Source: Fremontodendron californicum (lineage: Eukaryota > Streptophyta > Magnoliopsida > Malvales > Malvaceae). Taken from it: a DNA stretch of 64,000 nucleotides. Each line of letters starts with the position of its first letter. Position 1 is the first letter of the stretch. Location: contig JAULJL010000004.1 of the NCBI GenBank assembly GCA_030761205.1, positions 39,342,172 through 39,406,171 on the forward strand. The letters are read 5' to 3'. A model generated the notes under the pieces. It did not search any database and was not told where the DNA came from. It saw only the letters and a list, made by a program, of their open reading frames with translations. The position numbers and the translations under genes are program-made. Below are positions 42,952 to 54,564 of this stretch, one piece after another.

Positions 42952-44898
42952 TTAAACCCTCAATGCCACCTGATCTTGCCATGAGATCTTTCTTTTCCCA
43001 GCTCTGTTTGACCCATTTCCGGTGTTCCTGCAGGCCGATATTTTAATATCATTGTGCAGCTCATCACTTCCAGTTCTGATTGAACTTTTCTTGATTTCCT
43101 CTATTCTCACTGAATTATCATTAGCCTGTAGTTCTTCTTCTTCTCTCTGCATTGAAAGAAATTTAGGAGACATTATCTCATGATAAAAGATTATAGCATG
43201 CAAATTTTAATGACAATAACATGTAATAATTGCAAATAGATTACCGAAATCTGGTTTAAATCAAAAATTGGTGCCATGCTTCGAGCAGTGGCCTCCTTTC
43301 CGCTGTAAAGCCTTTCCCTTCGGTTTAAATCGAGAACTGGTAAAGAACTACGCAAGGTAGCTTCCTCCTTTCCACTGAATTTTTTCTGCTGCTTCTGGTT
43401 TAAGTCAAACATCAGAGAAGGATGAGTGAAAGTGGTTTCCTTTACACTGTAAGTCTTTCCCTTTTGGTTCAAATCAAAACCCGAAGCTTGACGTAGTGAA
43501 GTATGTTCCTTTCCAGTTGATTTCTTTTCCTTCATATTTGATTTACTTCTAATCACCATATTCTGTGGTTGCATAAAATTTCTTTCGGATGGGGTGTTTG
43601 AAGATTGGTTTTGCATCAAGAACTTGTGCCTCCGTTTCAAAAATCTAAGAACAAAAAAAAAATGGTCAAAACTAAAAAATATTAACTCTATATTAATAAT
43701 TGTGATTCTAAAATTATGCAAATCCTACAAATTTATGGAGGAACAAGACCATACCGGACTTCAGCCAAAAGGGTCAATTTTTGCTCTTTCATCATCTGCA
43801 ATTTCTTTCTCAAGGACTCTGTTTCCTGAAAAAAACACTAAGCACATAAATATAAACAAACTAACATAAATAATGAAAAGCTGTTAAATGTTGAAAAAAG
43901 TAAAGTAGTCTTCAATGTATTGCCCTTTGTTTCGTAGTTTGTGAGAATTGAGAAGCCATGATAAGTTCTCAACTATTAAAAAAAAAAAATCTCTATAGAA
44001 GAACTAAAGGATTTAGGTGGAAAACAATCAATAATTGTATTATCAAACTTTGCAATAAACGAAAAAAATTACATAGAATCACCTTGATTAATCGAAACTG
44101 TGAAAGCTCACTGGATCAAAAGACTAAAAAGAGGAGCTATTTTAATTTAGTTTCAGGTTTCACAGCTGACTATATAACAAAGGTAGAAAAATGTTCCTGG
44201 CAAACAGCATAGAAAATTTAGAAAATTCAAGGAAAAAACCTTGATTAATCGAATCTGTGAAAGCTCACTGGATCAAAAGACTAAAAAGAGGAGCTATTTT
44301 AATTTAGTTTCAGGTTTCACAGCTGACTATATAACAAAGGTAGAAAAATGTTCCTGGCAAACAGCATAGAAAATTTAGAAAATTCAAGGAAAAAGGGAAA
44401 ACTTCATTGTGTTCGATAGTAAGGTGGGGAAATATTCACACACAACAACCAAAAGTTCTCATTTCCTCATCTTTTAGCTCATCAAAAACAGAAACAAAGG
44501 CATACAACTATTCGCAAAAGTCTGAAAATACCACATAGGAAACACATACGAAAGAAAGGATCATTTCCTAGCTCGTATAAGGAAAGATCTTCATCAATTT
44601 GAGACCAAAACATAAGATCCAAACAATCGGTGTCCTCTTCTTATTCTCAACCAAAAGATTGAAGACAAGGACATAAATCAAGAAAAAGCAGAGGACTAAA
44701 AACACCGGGGTCTAATAAAATCAGACCAAAAGTAACTCAAAATCTAAACAATCCGCAAAAAGTTATTACCTTATGCAAGTCTTCAAAGTCTTGCATATGG
44801 CTCTGATGCTTGAACCTCGTCCTTTGGTCCTCATAAATAGCATATGGAGAATACTCCATAACAGCAGCAGCAGCAGCAATCGCTTTCATCTTCTTCAT
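42952..44898 (-). CDS. Uncharacterised coiled-coil protein with four FDLNQ repeats
   Basis: Four exons, 44770-44898, 43755-43825, 43245-43644 and 42952-43146, close in phase to give 264 residues. The first 43 residues hold an alanine run and MEYSPYAIYEDQRTRFKHQS. Exon 2 codes a short coiled coil (ETESLRKKLQMMKEQKLTLL). Exon 3 holds basic FLKRRHKFLM and four tandem units of 23-25 residues, each ending in a DLN motif (FDLNQ at 123-127 and 146-150, LDLNR at 171-175, FDLNQ at 194-198), with [YFT][ST]xKE near the start. Exon 4 is hydrophilic and ends in basic GKRKISWQDQVALRV. The DLN core resembles EAR repression motifs. I know no function; a plant-specific nuclear protein is a guess. Confidence 0.78.
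44082..44394 (+). repeat. Tandem duplication of a 157-bp unit in intron 1 of the FDLNQ gene
   Basis: Unit 1 (44082-44238) and unit 2 (44239 to about 44394) are the same apart from about one substitution (AATCGAAACTG against AATCGAATCTG) and the ragged A-run at the end. This points to a recent duplication or an assembly artefact. Confidence 0.85.
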
Positions 44899-46930
44899 GT
44901 TTCAGATCACAGGGTGAGATAAAGAGAAGAACCCGAAAGGCCAAAACAAGGAAATATGGAGGAAGAGAGAGACAAATAGGAGAAAGAAGAGTATTTAACA
45001 AGAAGGAAGAAAGAAAGAGATAATAATAAAAGGAAAGAATAAGTGTAGAGAGAGAGATAAGAGAAAGATAAACAAGAAGAGAGGAAGAGAGAGAGGAAAG
45101 TTCTCGTTTTCCTGTTTACTCTGTGAAAATTCTGACCGAGAAAATGAAAAAACCCAAAGAAGCCCACATAACTCGGGTGAAAAAAAATGTTTCTTTTGAG
45201 AGTTGAGACAGAGATGAAGATGGGATCTTTTGGGGGCTTGCAGAAGGGTATTTCCGGTAAACATGTTTTTAATTGGTTTTTGATGGTTGGAGGACATTTG
45301 AAGACATCTATCTTCTCTTTCTTTCCCGTTCTCTCTCTATCTTTCCTTTCTTTTTTGTTTTTCTTCTACAATAAATTTTGGTCCAGCTGGGCCATTGAAG
45401 AAAGAGAGAGAAATAGAGAGTTGGGTGATTTTGAAGAGGGTGCGTGGTGGAGTTTCCATGTTTCATCTTTTCTTTGTATTTGGTGTGTTTTTCCCCTGAG
45501 TAGTGAGAGAAAGGAAAGCAAGTTTTTTTTTCTTTTCTTAAGAGAGTGATAAAGATATAGGCTTTGATACGAGAAGGGTGGGCTTAAAAAGGCAGGAAGA
45601 TAAAACAGGTTGATGCTGTTTTCTGATGTGGTGTTGTTGTAGTAGCTGGTGCCTTCCTGGTGTTTCTGTTTCAACTGTTGGAGATACCTTATTTTTAGGG
45701 CTTTGTCCTTTGGCTTATGGCCTGATCACTGATGATATATTTCTTTTTTTTTTGTGTGTGGATAATTCACTGATGATAAATTTCAATCGAGAAAGAAATG
45801 CTAGCTTTTCATTTGATATTATTATACTCCAGGTCCCAGGCCCATTGCCAATAAATTTCCTAACATGCCCTTCACTTTCCTATCTTCTCAAGGATGCTTC
45901 CCCCTCCTCTCCTTTAAGAGGCTTTCTTTTTTTTTTCTTTAACCTTCCAAAGCCTATCTGTTAAAAAGAAGGGAATAAACCCAAATTTGGCTTCAAGCCA
46001 GAGACTCCTTTGCCAGTCAACCTGTATGAATGGATAGGATTAAATCCGAGTTGCAGGTTTGCCTGATTAGTTTTCCTGCTATTAAATTCCCCCCATTAGG
46101 TTAAACTAGTAATTCCATACACCTAAGCTTTTGAAATAAAAATAGTAATATCCCATCCACATCTACAGATCTATCCACCTAACCCTGGAAACCAGACACC
46201 ATCCAATCCTATCTTCCTAGCCAGTAGCCATCACAACAAGTAGAACTTTCATGCTTTCTTTAAATGCTGAAAAGTGGAAACCAACAAAGTTGATGACTTA
46301 GAATCCCGACCTTATTGCCAAATTTTCTGTACATTGTATCCCTCTTTTATCTACAAGGGTAGCTTAGTTGACACTGATGACTTTCAATCTGATAACGTAA
46401 AATATATCGTCATTTAAATTCCCTATTTCATAAAAATGAGAGAGGATATCTTGGCTTAAGAAAGCTGAAGGGATGGTGAAAAAGAAAGAGGAAAAAGCTG
46501 GCTGGGGGGAACTCTCTTGAAGTTTGTTTCCTTTCTGTAGCAGCACTGTCGGTGACCTGGTTCTTACTGTTTATTCATTTTAAATGTGAAAACATGTATG
46601 AATAATTATATGCATATGAATGTTTTATAGAGAGGGATGGTTTGGCTGTAAAACTATCCAGTTTTCGAGGGCAGAGAGAACTCTAGCTTTCTTTCTTTGC
46701 CTATCTCTTAGTCTTTACTTTCCCATTTCATTTCCATTAATAATTAATTCCTTGCATAGACGTGGGATGTTATCTGTATCTGATATGGACATGTGAGAAT
46801 GAAGTTGAACAAATTTCCAGATAATTCTTCCATTTACAAAGATTTTCCCTTAGAGATTAAGATTGACACCCATCTATCTAGGAAATAAATATATCAGCTT
46901 ATCACTTATGGCATGGATGATGGATTTATA
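44899..46930. other. Promoter side of the FDLNQ gene and intergenic DNA
   Basis: GA-rich leader-like stretch at 44915-45095 (CT-rich on the sense strand), then spacer. A 120-residue plus-strand frame at 45187-45549 is low-complexity and unsupported. No further gene. Confidence 0.45.
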
Positions 46931-47112
46931 CATGTTATTCGGATTCGAATGTGAGTGTCAGATACAAATACGTATACGATACGAGTATATTTAATTTTTT
47001 TAAATATTTTTATATATTTAAAAAGTACTTGAACAATCATATCTTTATACTCATATTCGAATATATATCGAATATAAATACTTAAATAAAAATAAAAAAT
47101 TAGAATAACATA
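46931..47112 (+). repeat. Short TIR element, GTTACTCGGA family, copy 6
   Basis: Starts CATGTTATTCGGATTCG and ends AGAATAACATAGG. It keeps the GAGTGTCAGATAC, ATATATTTAAAAAG and CATATTCGAATATATATCG blocks, heavily drifted toward A/T. Confidence 0.7.
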
Positions 47113-47898
47113 GGCATAGACTCTCCATGATCATATAACTGTTAGGCAGCAACCTAATTTCTTTAAAGAGAGTTCTGAATTCTGATGCTTTTATATCAGT
47201 TTTGAGTACGCCTTTCCATGTGAAACAATCACTTAATTACCAATCTGTCAAAAAGTTAACAAGTGGATAACCAAAAAGGTTGAAAAAAATGTACTTTATT
47301 ATGTTCCTCTAATTGGCTCAATTGTTCAAGACAGATTTTTGCTTTCTTCTGTTAAACTGTTTAAAGCACTGGGCTAGTAAGCATGCACGTATTTCTAAAC
47401 TTTTTTTTTTTTTGTTGTTGCTAAAATCAAATACAGTATCTTTGCTTATGAGTTAAGTTAATGAGCCATTAAATGACAGAAAGAGAAGCAAAGGGCCACT
47501 TTTAGCATTCACGATTATTATTATTCTTGTTTACAAATTAGAATTGATTTTTTCATTTTGTTAATTTGCAAATGAAAAGCGAAAGAAATGGTAGTGAGAA
47601 TTGAGAATAGAAATACTGAAATTGCCTTGTGTACATATATAGTTGACCAAAAAAGTGAATAGAATAAAATTCAGGTTTAATTCAGTTGATTGATGTAATC
47701 ATTTTTAAGAGTATAACTTGAAATTTGAATTTTAGCGTTTGCAATCTTTCTTTTATTCTCAGATTCCGATTTTCTTGATAAAAATAATGAATAGAATAGT
47801 AATTTCCTTTAGGCTTAAGCAGGCTTTCAACATGACCATGACTCTTTGGTTCAAACTTGTTCCAAACTTTGGAACAAGTTAAAGAAATAGTTGACTTC
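47113..47898. other. Intergenic, nothing recognised
   Basis: AT-rich spacer between two short TIR elements. It has a T-run at about 47400-47414 and an inverted word TTGGTTCAAACTTGTTCC/GGAACAAGTT near 47847-47880. No gene seen. Confidence 0.5.
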
Positions 47899-48020
47899 TA
47901 TGTTACTCGGATTTGAAATGAGTATTGAATACGAGTATGTGTCCGATACAATTATATTTGAAATATCATACTCCATATCCATAACTAAATATGTGTCGGA
48001 TATAAGTATTGAAAAACTCA
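47899..48020 (+). repeat. Short TIR element, GTTACTCGGA family, copy 7 (decayed right end)
   Basis: Begins CTATGTTACTCGGATTTG and keeps GTGTCCGATAC, CATATCCATAACTAAATATGTGTCGGATA and AGTATTG blocks. The right terminus is lost. Confidence 0.65.
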
Positions 48021-48326
48021 AACTGATAAAGAACACGAAAAAATGCTATGGTAAATGACTGACCAAAACTTGTACAAAGTACATAACATGTACCACTTCT
48101 TTATCTAAAACATTAGAATAAATACTTATAACATGAATGTAAGAACTTCTTTAAATTAGATTAATTCATAGTTAAATGATTGAATATCTGAAGTCAAATT
48201 AACATGAGATGACAAAAACAGGACTCAAATAAGAATTATTTGGATGTTAAACCAACTTCCAATAGCAGCCCCTTTTGATGATTTTATGATTCCATTCATG
48301 TAAAGCTATACATCATACATAAGTTT

Positions 48327-48850
48327 TGTTAATGTCTTTTTGTGTCGTGGAGGTGCTCCTGGTGATCTGAGGCCCTGAGAAGAAGAAAATAGGTCAGAGG
48401 GCACCGGAGGTTGAGCTCCGGGACACACTCTGATGGTTAAGTCAGTGTTTGGAGGAGGAAGGAAAGGTATTTGAGAGAGAGAGAGCGCTTAACCGTGGAT
48501 AGCCCTGGGGAGGATTATATATAGAAGAGGTTGGGCAAGCTGGTGCTCGCCCTACTAGTTCTACGTGCTCAACTCTGATAGGTCGTTTGATGTAAGTGGC
48601 CTCGGGAGGCCTCGTCGAGGAGACGGTCGCATTTAATGTTCGTCGTCTGCAGACTGTAGCATTTAATACCTCGCACTACCCCAAGTGGGCGCCGAGGTGA
48701 CTGGAGATGTGACCTCTGGGAGAAGAGGAGGCGCCCACGTGTCCCAGGCTTCTGTTCCTGGTGATTGTTGGGCTCGCTTGGTTGGGCTGATTAGCTGGGC
48801 CTGTGCTTGGTGGATTGGGCCCGCTCCTGGTAGGTTGAGTGGGTTCAACA
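48327..48850 (+). mobile_element. Solo LTR with perfect 5-bp target duplication
   Basis: Runs from TGTTAATGTC to GGGTTCAACA (TGTT/AACA ends), 524 bp. It is flanked on both sides by AGTTT (48322-48326 and 48851-48855). A TATA box TTATATATAG at 48515-48524 sets the plus orientation. The sequence is clearly richer in G and C than its surroundings, with repeated GGAGG and GGCCTCG words. No primer-binding site or internal region follows, so it is the product of recombination between two LTRs. Its family differs from the LTR at 693-1412. Confidence 0.9.
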
Positions 48851-48855
48851 AGTTT

Positions 48856-49147
48856 TATTAAAAGTGACAAAATAAATCTGAACTCGAAAATTAATATTAA
48901 ATAAGTCTGAACCCGATCTGATAAAAAGTAAAAAATATGAACTTGAACTCGATCCAAATCCCAAAAATATGTTGAAATGATTACATTTTAATAAAATTTA
49001 AAAACGATTCGGATTAGTTTGAATTCGAACTCAAATCAAATCTAAAAAGATCTGGATTTGTAAAAACTTAAACTCAAAATAACCGAATTTAACATAATCC
49101 GAACTCAAATCAAATCTAAAAAGACCTGCACTTTTGCCACCTATAGA
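48856..49147. repeat. Probable decayed MITE next to the solo LTR
   Basis: Repeats TCTGAACTCGAA, GAACCCGATCTGA and GAACTCAAATCAAATCTAAAAAGA (twice), and ends CTTTTGCCACCTATAG. The make-up resembles decayed hAT MITEs. Boundaries are not clear. Confidence 0.35.
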
Positions 49148-49644
49148 TTTTATATTAGTTTCCATCTAAAAATGGAGTATCAAATTGGGCCGGGCCTTTT
49201 CAAGTTAGGTTGGAACTATGTAAAACCTTGTAAATTGTAATAACATTAACAGCAATAAACAGTTTCAAGTAGAAACCATGTAAGAGGCCCAAGAAACAGA
49301 ATTGGACCTGACAATCTCAATACTGCACTCTCCCATTCCTATATTTCGGTCCAAAAAGAAATTTCCTCATAAAAAAGAAATGTTGAATTTTGCAATTACA
49401 AAAGTAACCTCTTTCTTTTACTTGCACAACTTTTCCTTTCATTTCTTTCTTCCACGTTCACTGAGAAGCAAATAAAATATCCAGACAGGATAACGTTGCT
49501 TCCTCTTATTTGTCCCCTTGTAATCACCGGAAACTAAAAGCAAAAGAGAAAAAAAAGAAAACCATCTTTATCTTGTGAAATCTCTTACTTCCCGTCTATA
49601 GAAATATCTGAAAATTTTCTGGGTAAAGAGAACCTGCAAAAGCA

Positions 49645-52640
49645 ATGGCTTCAATAAGTGCCGTGACTGCTCAACTATCAAATCTACATGGAGCCACTAA
49701 TTGGAAGAAGCCCATCCATTCACTCTCCCTTGGTAACTCTCAGTCTCTTTCTGTTTGGTTGCTGAGAAAATAGAGGATCAGTATAGACCATGCAAAGTTT
49801 TGATTTTGTTTTGTGGGTTTGTTTTTGTGATTGTTTTTAGAAGAAATGGAGTGTCAGCATGGCTGAAATAGTTGTATTGGTTCTCATTTGATAGTTTTTT
49901 TTTAATAAAAAAAAAGGTATGAACTTTGAATTCCCCTTTTCACTTTTTATTAAGTATAAACAGAAATTTTCCTAGTAACCAAACCGAGGACTGTTTGCTT
50001 TTCTTTTTATTCTTCTAGTGTCTATTTTGCAGTTGGGTGTTTATCTGCATTAATTTTCCCCAATTTATGACGTTAAAGAGTGGGTTGTAATTTGTTTTTC
50101 TACTGACGCTTTTCAGGTAACTTTAATTTGAATACAAATCTAGCTGGTAAGCAGTTTTTATCATCGACGTGTCATCGAAAAACTGGGCATAATTATAAAT
50201 CTCTACGTGTATATGGTCTGTTTGGAGGAAAAAAGGAAAATGGTGAGAAGGGTGATGATGCACCTTCCAAGGTCAGTTATGGTAACCTTGGCGTCTAGTG
50301 TAAGTGCATGTTAATTTCAACCATTCTTTAGAAATGGCTGCATTGATCTCTGACATTGAGTAGGATCTAGCATGCATTTCAGATTATGGGGATATTAGCC
50401 TCTTTATCATTTTTAGATCCAGGCTCTAATATTCCTCTTTATTATAATCAATTCCCCATTGTTTAGACTAGTAGCTAATACTATTTGTCTTGGTCCCAGC
50501 CTTATCTACAATTGAAAATGATGCTTCAAGTTATACCTTAGGTGTTGTTATCTCTAAGTTTCAATGTCCTTTTGATTGTTATACATGTTTTACTTGTTCC
50601 CACTAGCAATTTATGTGAAAGTGAAACATTTATTGGTGGAGTTTCATCTTGGTAGTTGGGTAGGTCAGTGTGGGGCACTGTACGTGGTCTTTCTTGTGTC
50701 ATATTATATGCCTCATGTCAAGATAAGCTATATTTGCACTCCATGCCCATGCATTGGATGCATGTTTTATCATATGCCTTTGTTCGTTCTCCATGTTAAA
50801 GAAAATGAGAACCGAAAGAGCTTCTGCATATGCATATGCCACTTATGTATCAATCCATGAGTGAAACAAATCCATTGAGGCTGTTTGCAAAACTATGGGA
50901 GAAAGTATCCTGGATGAAGTCATATGATCTAATCTGTGTGAAATATGTTTTTAGTAAAGTACTGGGTGCGGTTGGGCTAAAAGACAAGAAAGGCCCAGCG
51001 TAAATCACCATTTTGATGGTAGTCTAAGTCAATTATATGCTAGCAAGGTTCATCTTGTGTTTTTTTTTCACTTTATTACACCTATATATTATACACGGAG
51101 AGGGAGAATCATAGGCAGCCACTGTGCATCTGTGGCTCCACTCCTCTGTCTTGTCACTAGATTTACACTCTGTTTCATAATCACTAATCCATTTCAAAGT
51201 GCCAAAATTGATTGACTGCTTGAGTCATGTGACCAAACATTATGCTTCACTTGACTGCTACAGAAGCTTCATCATCTTAGACAATTGCACATGATAGTTA
51301 GAACACTGCAATCTGCACCATTGTTGACTCTCTCTCCCTCCTTTAAAACTAATGCTGCTGCCCTACTAAATTGATTTTAGGCAGGAATTTTTGGAAACAT
51401 GCAAAATCTCTATGAGACAGTGAAGAAAGCGCAAACGGTTGTCCAGGTTGAGGCTGTGCGGGTGCAAAAAGAACTCGCCGTGTATGTATCTTATATTACC
51501 CTATTAGTATCTGAACTTTAGTTTCTTTCTGTGCGTGATTTCTATTTGGTTTTATTCTGTATTGCAGAGCAGAATTTGATGGCTATTGTGAAGGTGAGCT
51601 GATAAAGGTAGGTTATTATAGTTCTCTTTCTCTCTCTCTCTAGTTCGAGTAATGTCATCCACTGCTTTACACGGTTAGCCACGTTAACATTAGCTAATAA
51701 ATTTATACTTCGAATTTTTATGTTCCTTGCTGTTCCACAGAATAACTTTCCACTTATTTTACTTCAATTGCATTATTCAGTCTTTTAGGCTGGAGTTATT
51801 ACAGAAAGATTGTTGTTTTTAAAAAAATTCCTAGAAACCTGTTATCCATAACTATGATGGTTACATTCAGTTTATGATGTTGAATATTAGGGATAGGTGG
51901 AACAATATAAAGATGCCTTACATGAAGAATGGTTCCATTTGAGTTTTCATGTTGTCTAATGAACTGTTACTGCTTTGTATCTCAACGCCGACTGTATGAT
52001 GTATCTTTCTATTGTATTTTACCGATGTTCTGACTGAAAATATTACTTTTTCAGGCAACATTATCTGGAAACCAGCAACCTATTCGCATAGAGATTACTG
52101 AGGCAGCAATGGAATTGGGTGCAGAAGTGAGTATACAATTATTAAACTATTTTTTCGCCAGATTATTTGAGATGACTCCTCTATTATAGTCATGTCTTAG
52201 GTGCTTTCTATCTTCAAAATCCTATTTGAAGGATCGGTATAGGGAAAAAACTGTTTTGAAACTTCCACTTGGTTTAGTTGAACCCCAATAATGACCCATG
52301 TTGGGAAGTGATTATAAGGCATTGAGAAGAATTTAAAAAAAGTTGTGTGTGGTTTTGCTTGATTCCCATATCAAGCTGCTAATTTATTTTCCAAAACGTA
52401 ATTTGTGCAGAAGCTATCGTTTTTAGTTAATGAAGCATACAAGGATGCACATCAAAAAAGTGTCCAGGTGATAATCTCATAATTTTTTTTATAATTTCAA
52501 GTGGCAGAACCTTTTTCAGAATCACATATACTGATGATTTCATTTTTCCATTTGCTCAGGCCATGAAGGAAAGGATGAGTGATCTTGCACAAAGCTTAGG
52601 AATGCCTCAAGGTCTCAGTGAGGGATTAAAGCAACAATGA
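49645..52640 (+). CDS. STIC2: Plastid nucleoid-associated protein of the YbaB/EbfC family (STIC2-like)
   Basis: Seven exons: 49645-49732, 50117-50271, 51381-51481, 51568-51607, 52055-52126, 52411-52467, 52560-52640, phases closing to 197 residues. The N-terminus (MASISAVTAQLSNLHGATNW...) is a serine/threonine-rich transit peptide, followed by GLFGGKKENGEKGDDAPSK. The rest is a YbaB domain: a long helix (AGIFGNMQNLYETVKKAQTV), a sheet region (FDGYCEGELIKATLSGNQQP) and AMKERMSDLAQSLGMPQGL. The bacterial relatives bind DNA as dimers. Arabidopsis STIC2 (At2g24020) works with thylakoid protein targeting (Alb3, cpSRP54) and is found in the stroma. Very short internal exons (40-72 bp) are typical of this gene. 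Confidence 0.93.
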
Positions 52641-53182
52641 TCTCTCAACTAGCACCTGGATGGAGCTTAGAGACGGATTGAAGCAACGATGATCTCTTGT
52701 CCGACCAGCACCTGGATGAGCTTCAATATCAATGAAGAAATGCTCATTTATATACTTTTTACTAAGAATTTGCATTGTGATTTTAGTTTTCTGATGGAAC
52801 TCACACTTTTTGTTCTAAAATGCCTTGATGTTACACCAATTCGTTTCTTTTTTGGGAGGCCTTCCATGGATTCTCTGAAACTAGTACTTGTGGATTTGTA
52901 AGTTATTCAATGTTCCATGCAACAGACAACAGTATGTTATATATAAAATTTTAGGTCCTATGTATCAAAAACAATATATTACTTAATAATATCAGAAAAT
53001 GTTCAAAAGTTTTGTTTTATATACTTATAAAGATGAAATAGCTATAAATTCTCATTAAGAATATACTTAATAGAGTATTCTTGACATCCTACCTTCAATT
53101 TTGTGAATTTGCAATGAGAATTAACAAGCATTGTTTGATAAATAGTAATATCTCCGCAGCAACCAACAGAGGAAATTAAATA
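52641..53182. other. STIC2 3' region and spacer
   Basis: An imperfect repeat of the end of the coding region (AAGCAACRATGATCTCT...CACCTGGATG) lies at 52631-52719, right at the stop codon. AT-rich spacer follows. No gene. Confidence 0.5.
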
Positions 53183-53190
53183 GCTAAATG

Positions 53191-53668
53191 TAGGGGTGTT
53201 CATTCGGTTAATAACCGAATCGAATTATCATTAAACGAATTAATCGAATTTTTTTTTTCATTAACCGTTAACCGAACCGAAATTATTTCGGTTAATTCGG
53301 TCGGTTTTCGAATTAACCGAAATATTTACCTAATTTATTTTGCAACCTATTTTAATACATGATTTTATATCCAAATAATCTATCCAACCAACCAAAATCC
53401 AAAAACAAAGCATAATAAAACTATTATAAAATCCATACATCAAACATACTAAACAACTAAACATACTAAACATATAAGATTTACTATAGTTCGGTTAATT
53501 CGTGTAATTCGATTATTTTTGCTTAACCGAACCGAATTAACTGATAACCGAAATATTCCAAAAACATTAACCGTTAAGGAACCGAACTTTGTTCGGTTAA
53601 CCGATTAACCGAATCGAAAAAAAATTCAGTCGGTTAATTCGGTTAAACCCGAATAGTGAACCCCCCTA
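53191..53668. mobile_element. hAT-type MITE with perfect 8-bp target duplication
   Basis: 478 bp with ends TAGGGGTGTTCATTCGG and CCCGAATAGTGAACCCCCCTA, which form terminal inverted repeats. It is flanked by exact GCTAAATG copies (53183-53190 and 53669-53676). The subterminal regions are dense in GGTTAATTCGGTTAACCGAA words in both directions, as in transposase-binding subterminal repeats of hAT elements. No coding capacity. Confidence 0.9.
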
Positions 53669-53676
53669 GCTAAATG

Positions 53677-54564
53677 AGCATGTATTTCAACTATTTCCAA
53701 AATATAAAAAACATCAATCCAAATCTAAGTCCAACCCATCAAAATACATATTTTTATATTTATATGGTTTTATATTCATCGAATTTCATCGAATTTAAAT
53801 GAGATCAGATATGGATATATTCATTTATTTTTAAGTTTTTTTTCTGCATATTTTTGTTATATTCATGTTTGAATATATGTCAAATACAGATTTTAAAATG
53901 AAGTAATAAGATAATATAAGAGTACCATCTTTTAAATAGGAAAAATAAATCTCATTTATCTTTTTCAGTTTTTACAAAAAGAAATAATAAGATGTTGGGT
54001 CAGGCCAAGGGAGCCATACAACTGTTGTATGGGCCTAAAAAAAATGAAATAAAATATCCTGCAAGGCAATGGCTTTTTTCTGTTCTTCACTGGAATAAAG
54101 CTCTACTGATTCTGTTGAGAGGGTGAGAAATTAGATAACAAAAAGTTACAAAACAAAGCCTGTTATCTTCCCTCTTTGTCTTGAATTTAATGTCACTCTA
54201 AAAATTGTCAGCTTCCCCTTCAATTCGTTGCTGTAAGCTTTCTTTCATCTCTCTGACACAAACGTCTCCTTTGCTTCTTCACTAATTTTTTCTGGGTTTT
54301 GATTGCAAATTTACCTTTATTTTCATTAATCAAGAAAAGGGTCTTCTTGTTTCTTTGAGATTAAAGAAAATTTTTTCTTTTTTTTTTTGGTCCCCACTCG
54401 TTTGTTTGTGAAAATAAATACGATTTTAACATTTTGCTTCTTGAGAGTTTTTATTTTTTATTTTTTTAAGTATATCTGATTCGTTCTCAGGTGTGGATTG
54501 CGGTTCCACGAATCATCTATCTTGTTGTAAATTAGTGCCTTTGTCTCCCAGAATTGGGCCATCA
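53677..54564. other. APO2 upstream region
   Basis: A strongly decayed copy of the GTTACTCGGA element is likely at 53797-53925 (GATATGGATATATTCA, GAATATATGTCAAATAC). Further right, a 19-bp palindrome CCATACAACTGTTGTATGG (54014-54032) and a pyrimidine-rich leader lead to the APO2 start. Confidence 0.45.

Noticed and set aside
45187..45549. 120-residue plus-strand frame upstream of the FDLNQ gene
   Set aside because: Phe/Ser/Leu-rich low-complexity translation of CT-rich promoter DNA; no homologue recognised.
50576..50860. 94-residue frame in STIC2 intron 2
   Set aside because: Lies within a GT-AG intron required by the family protein; no domain.
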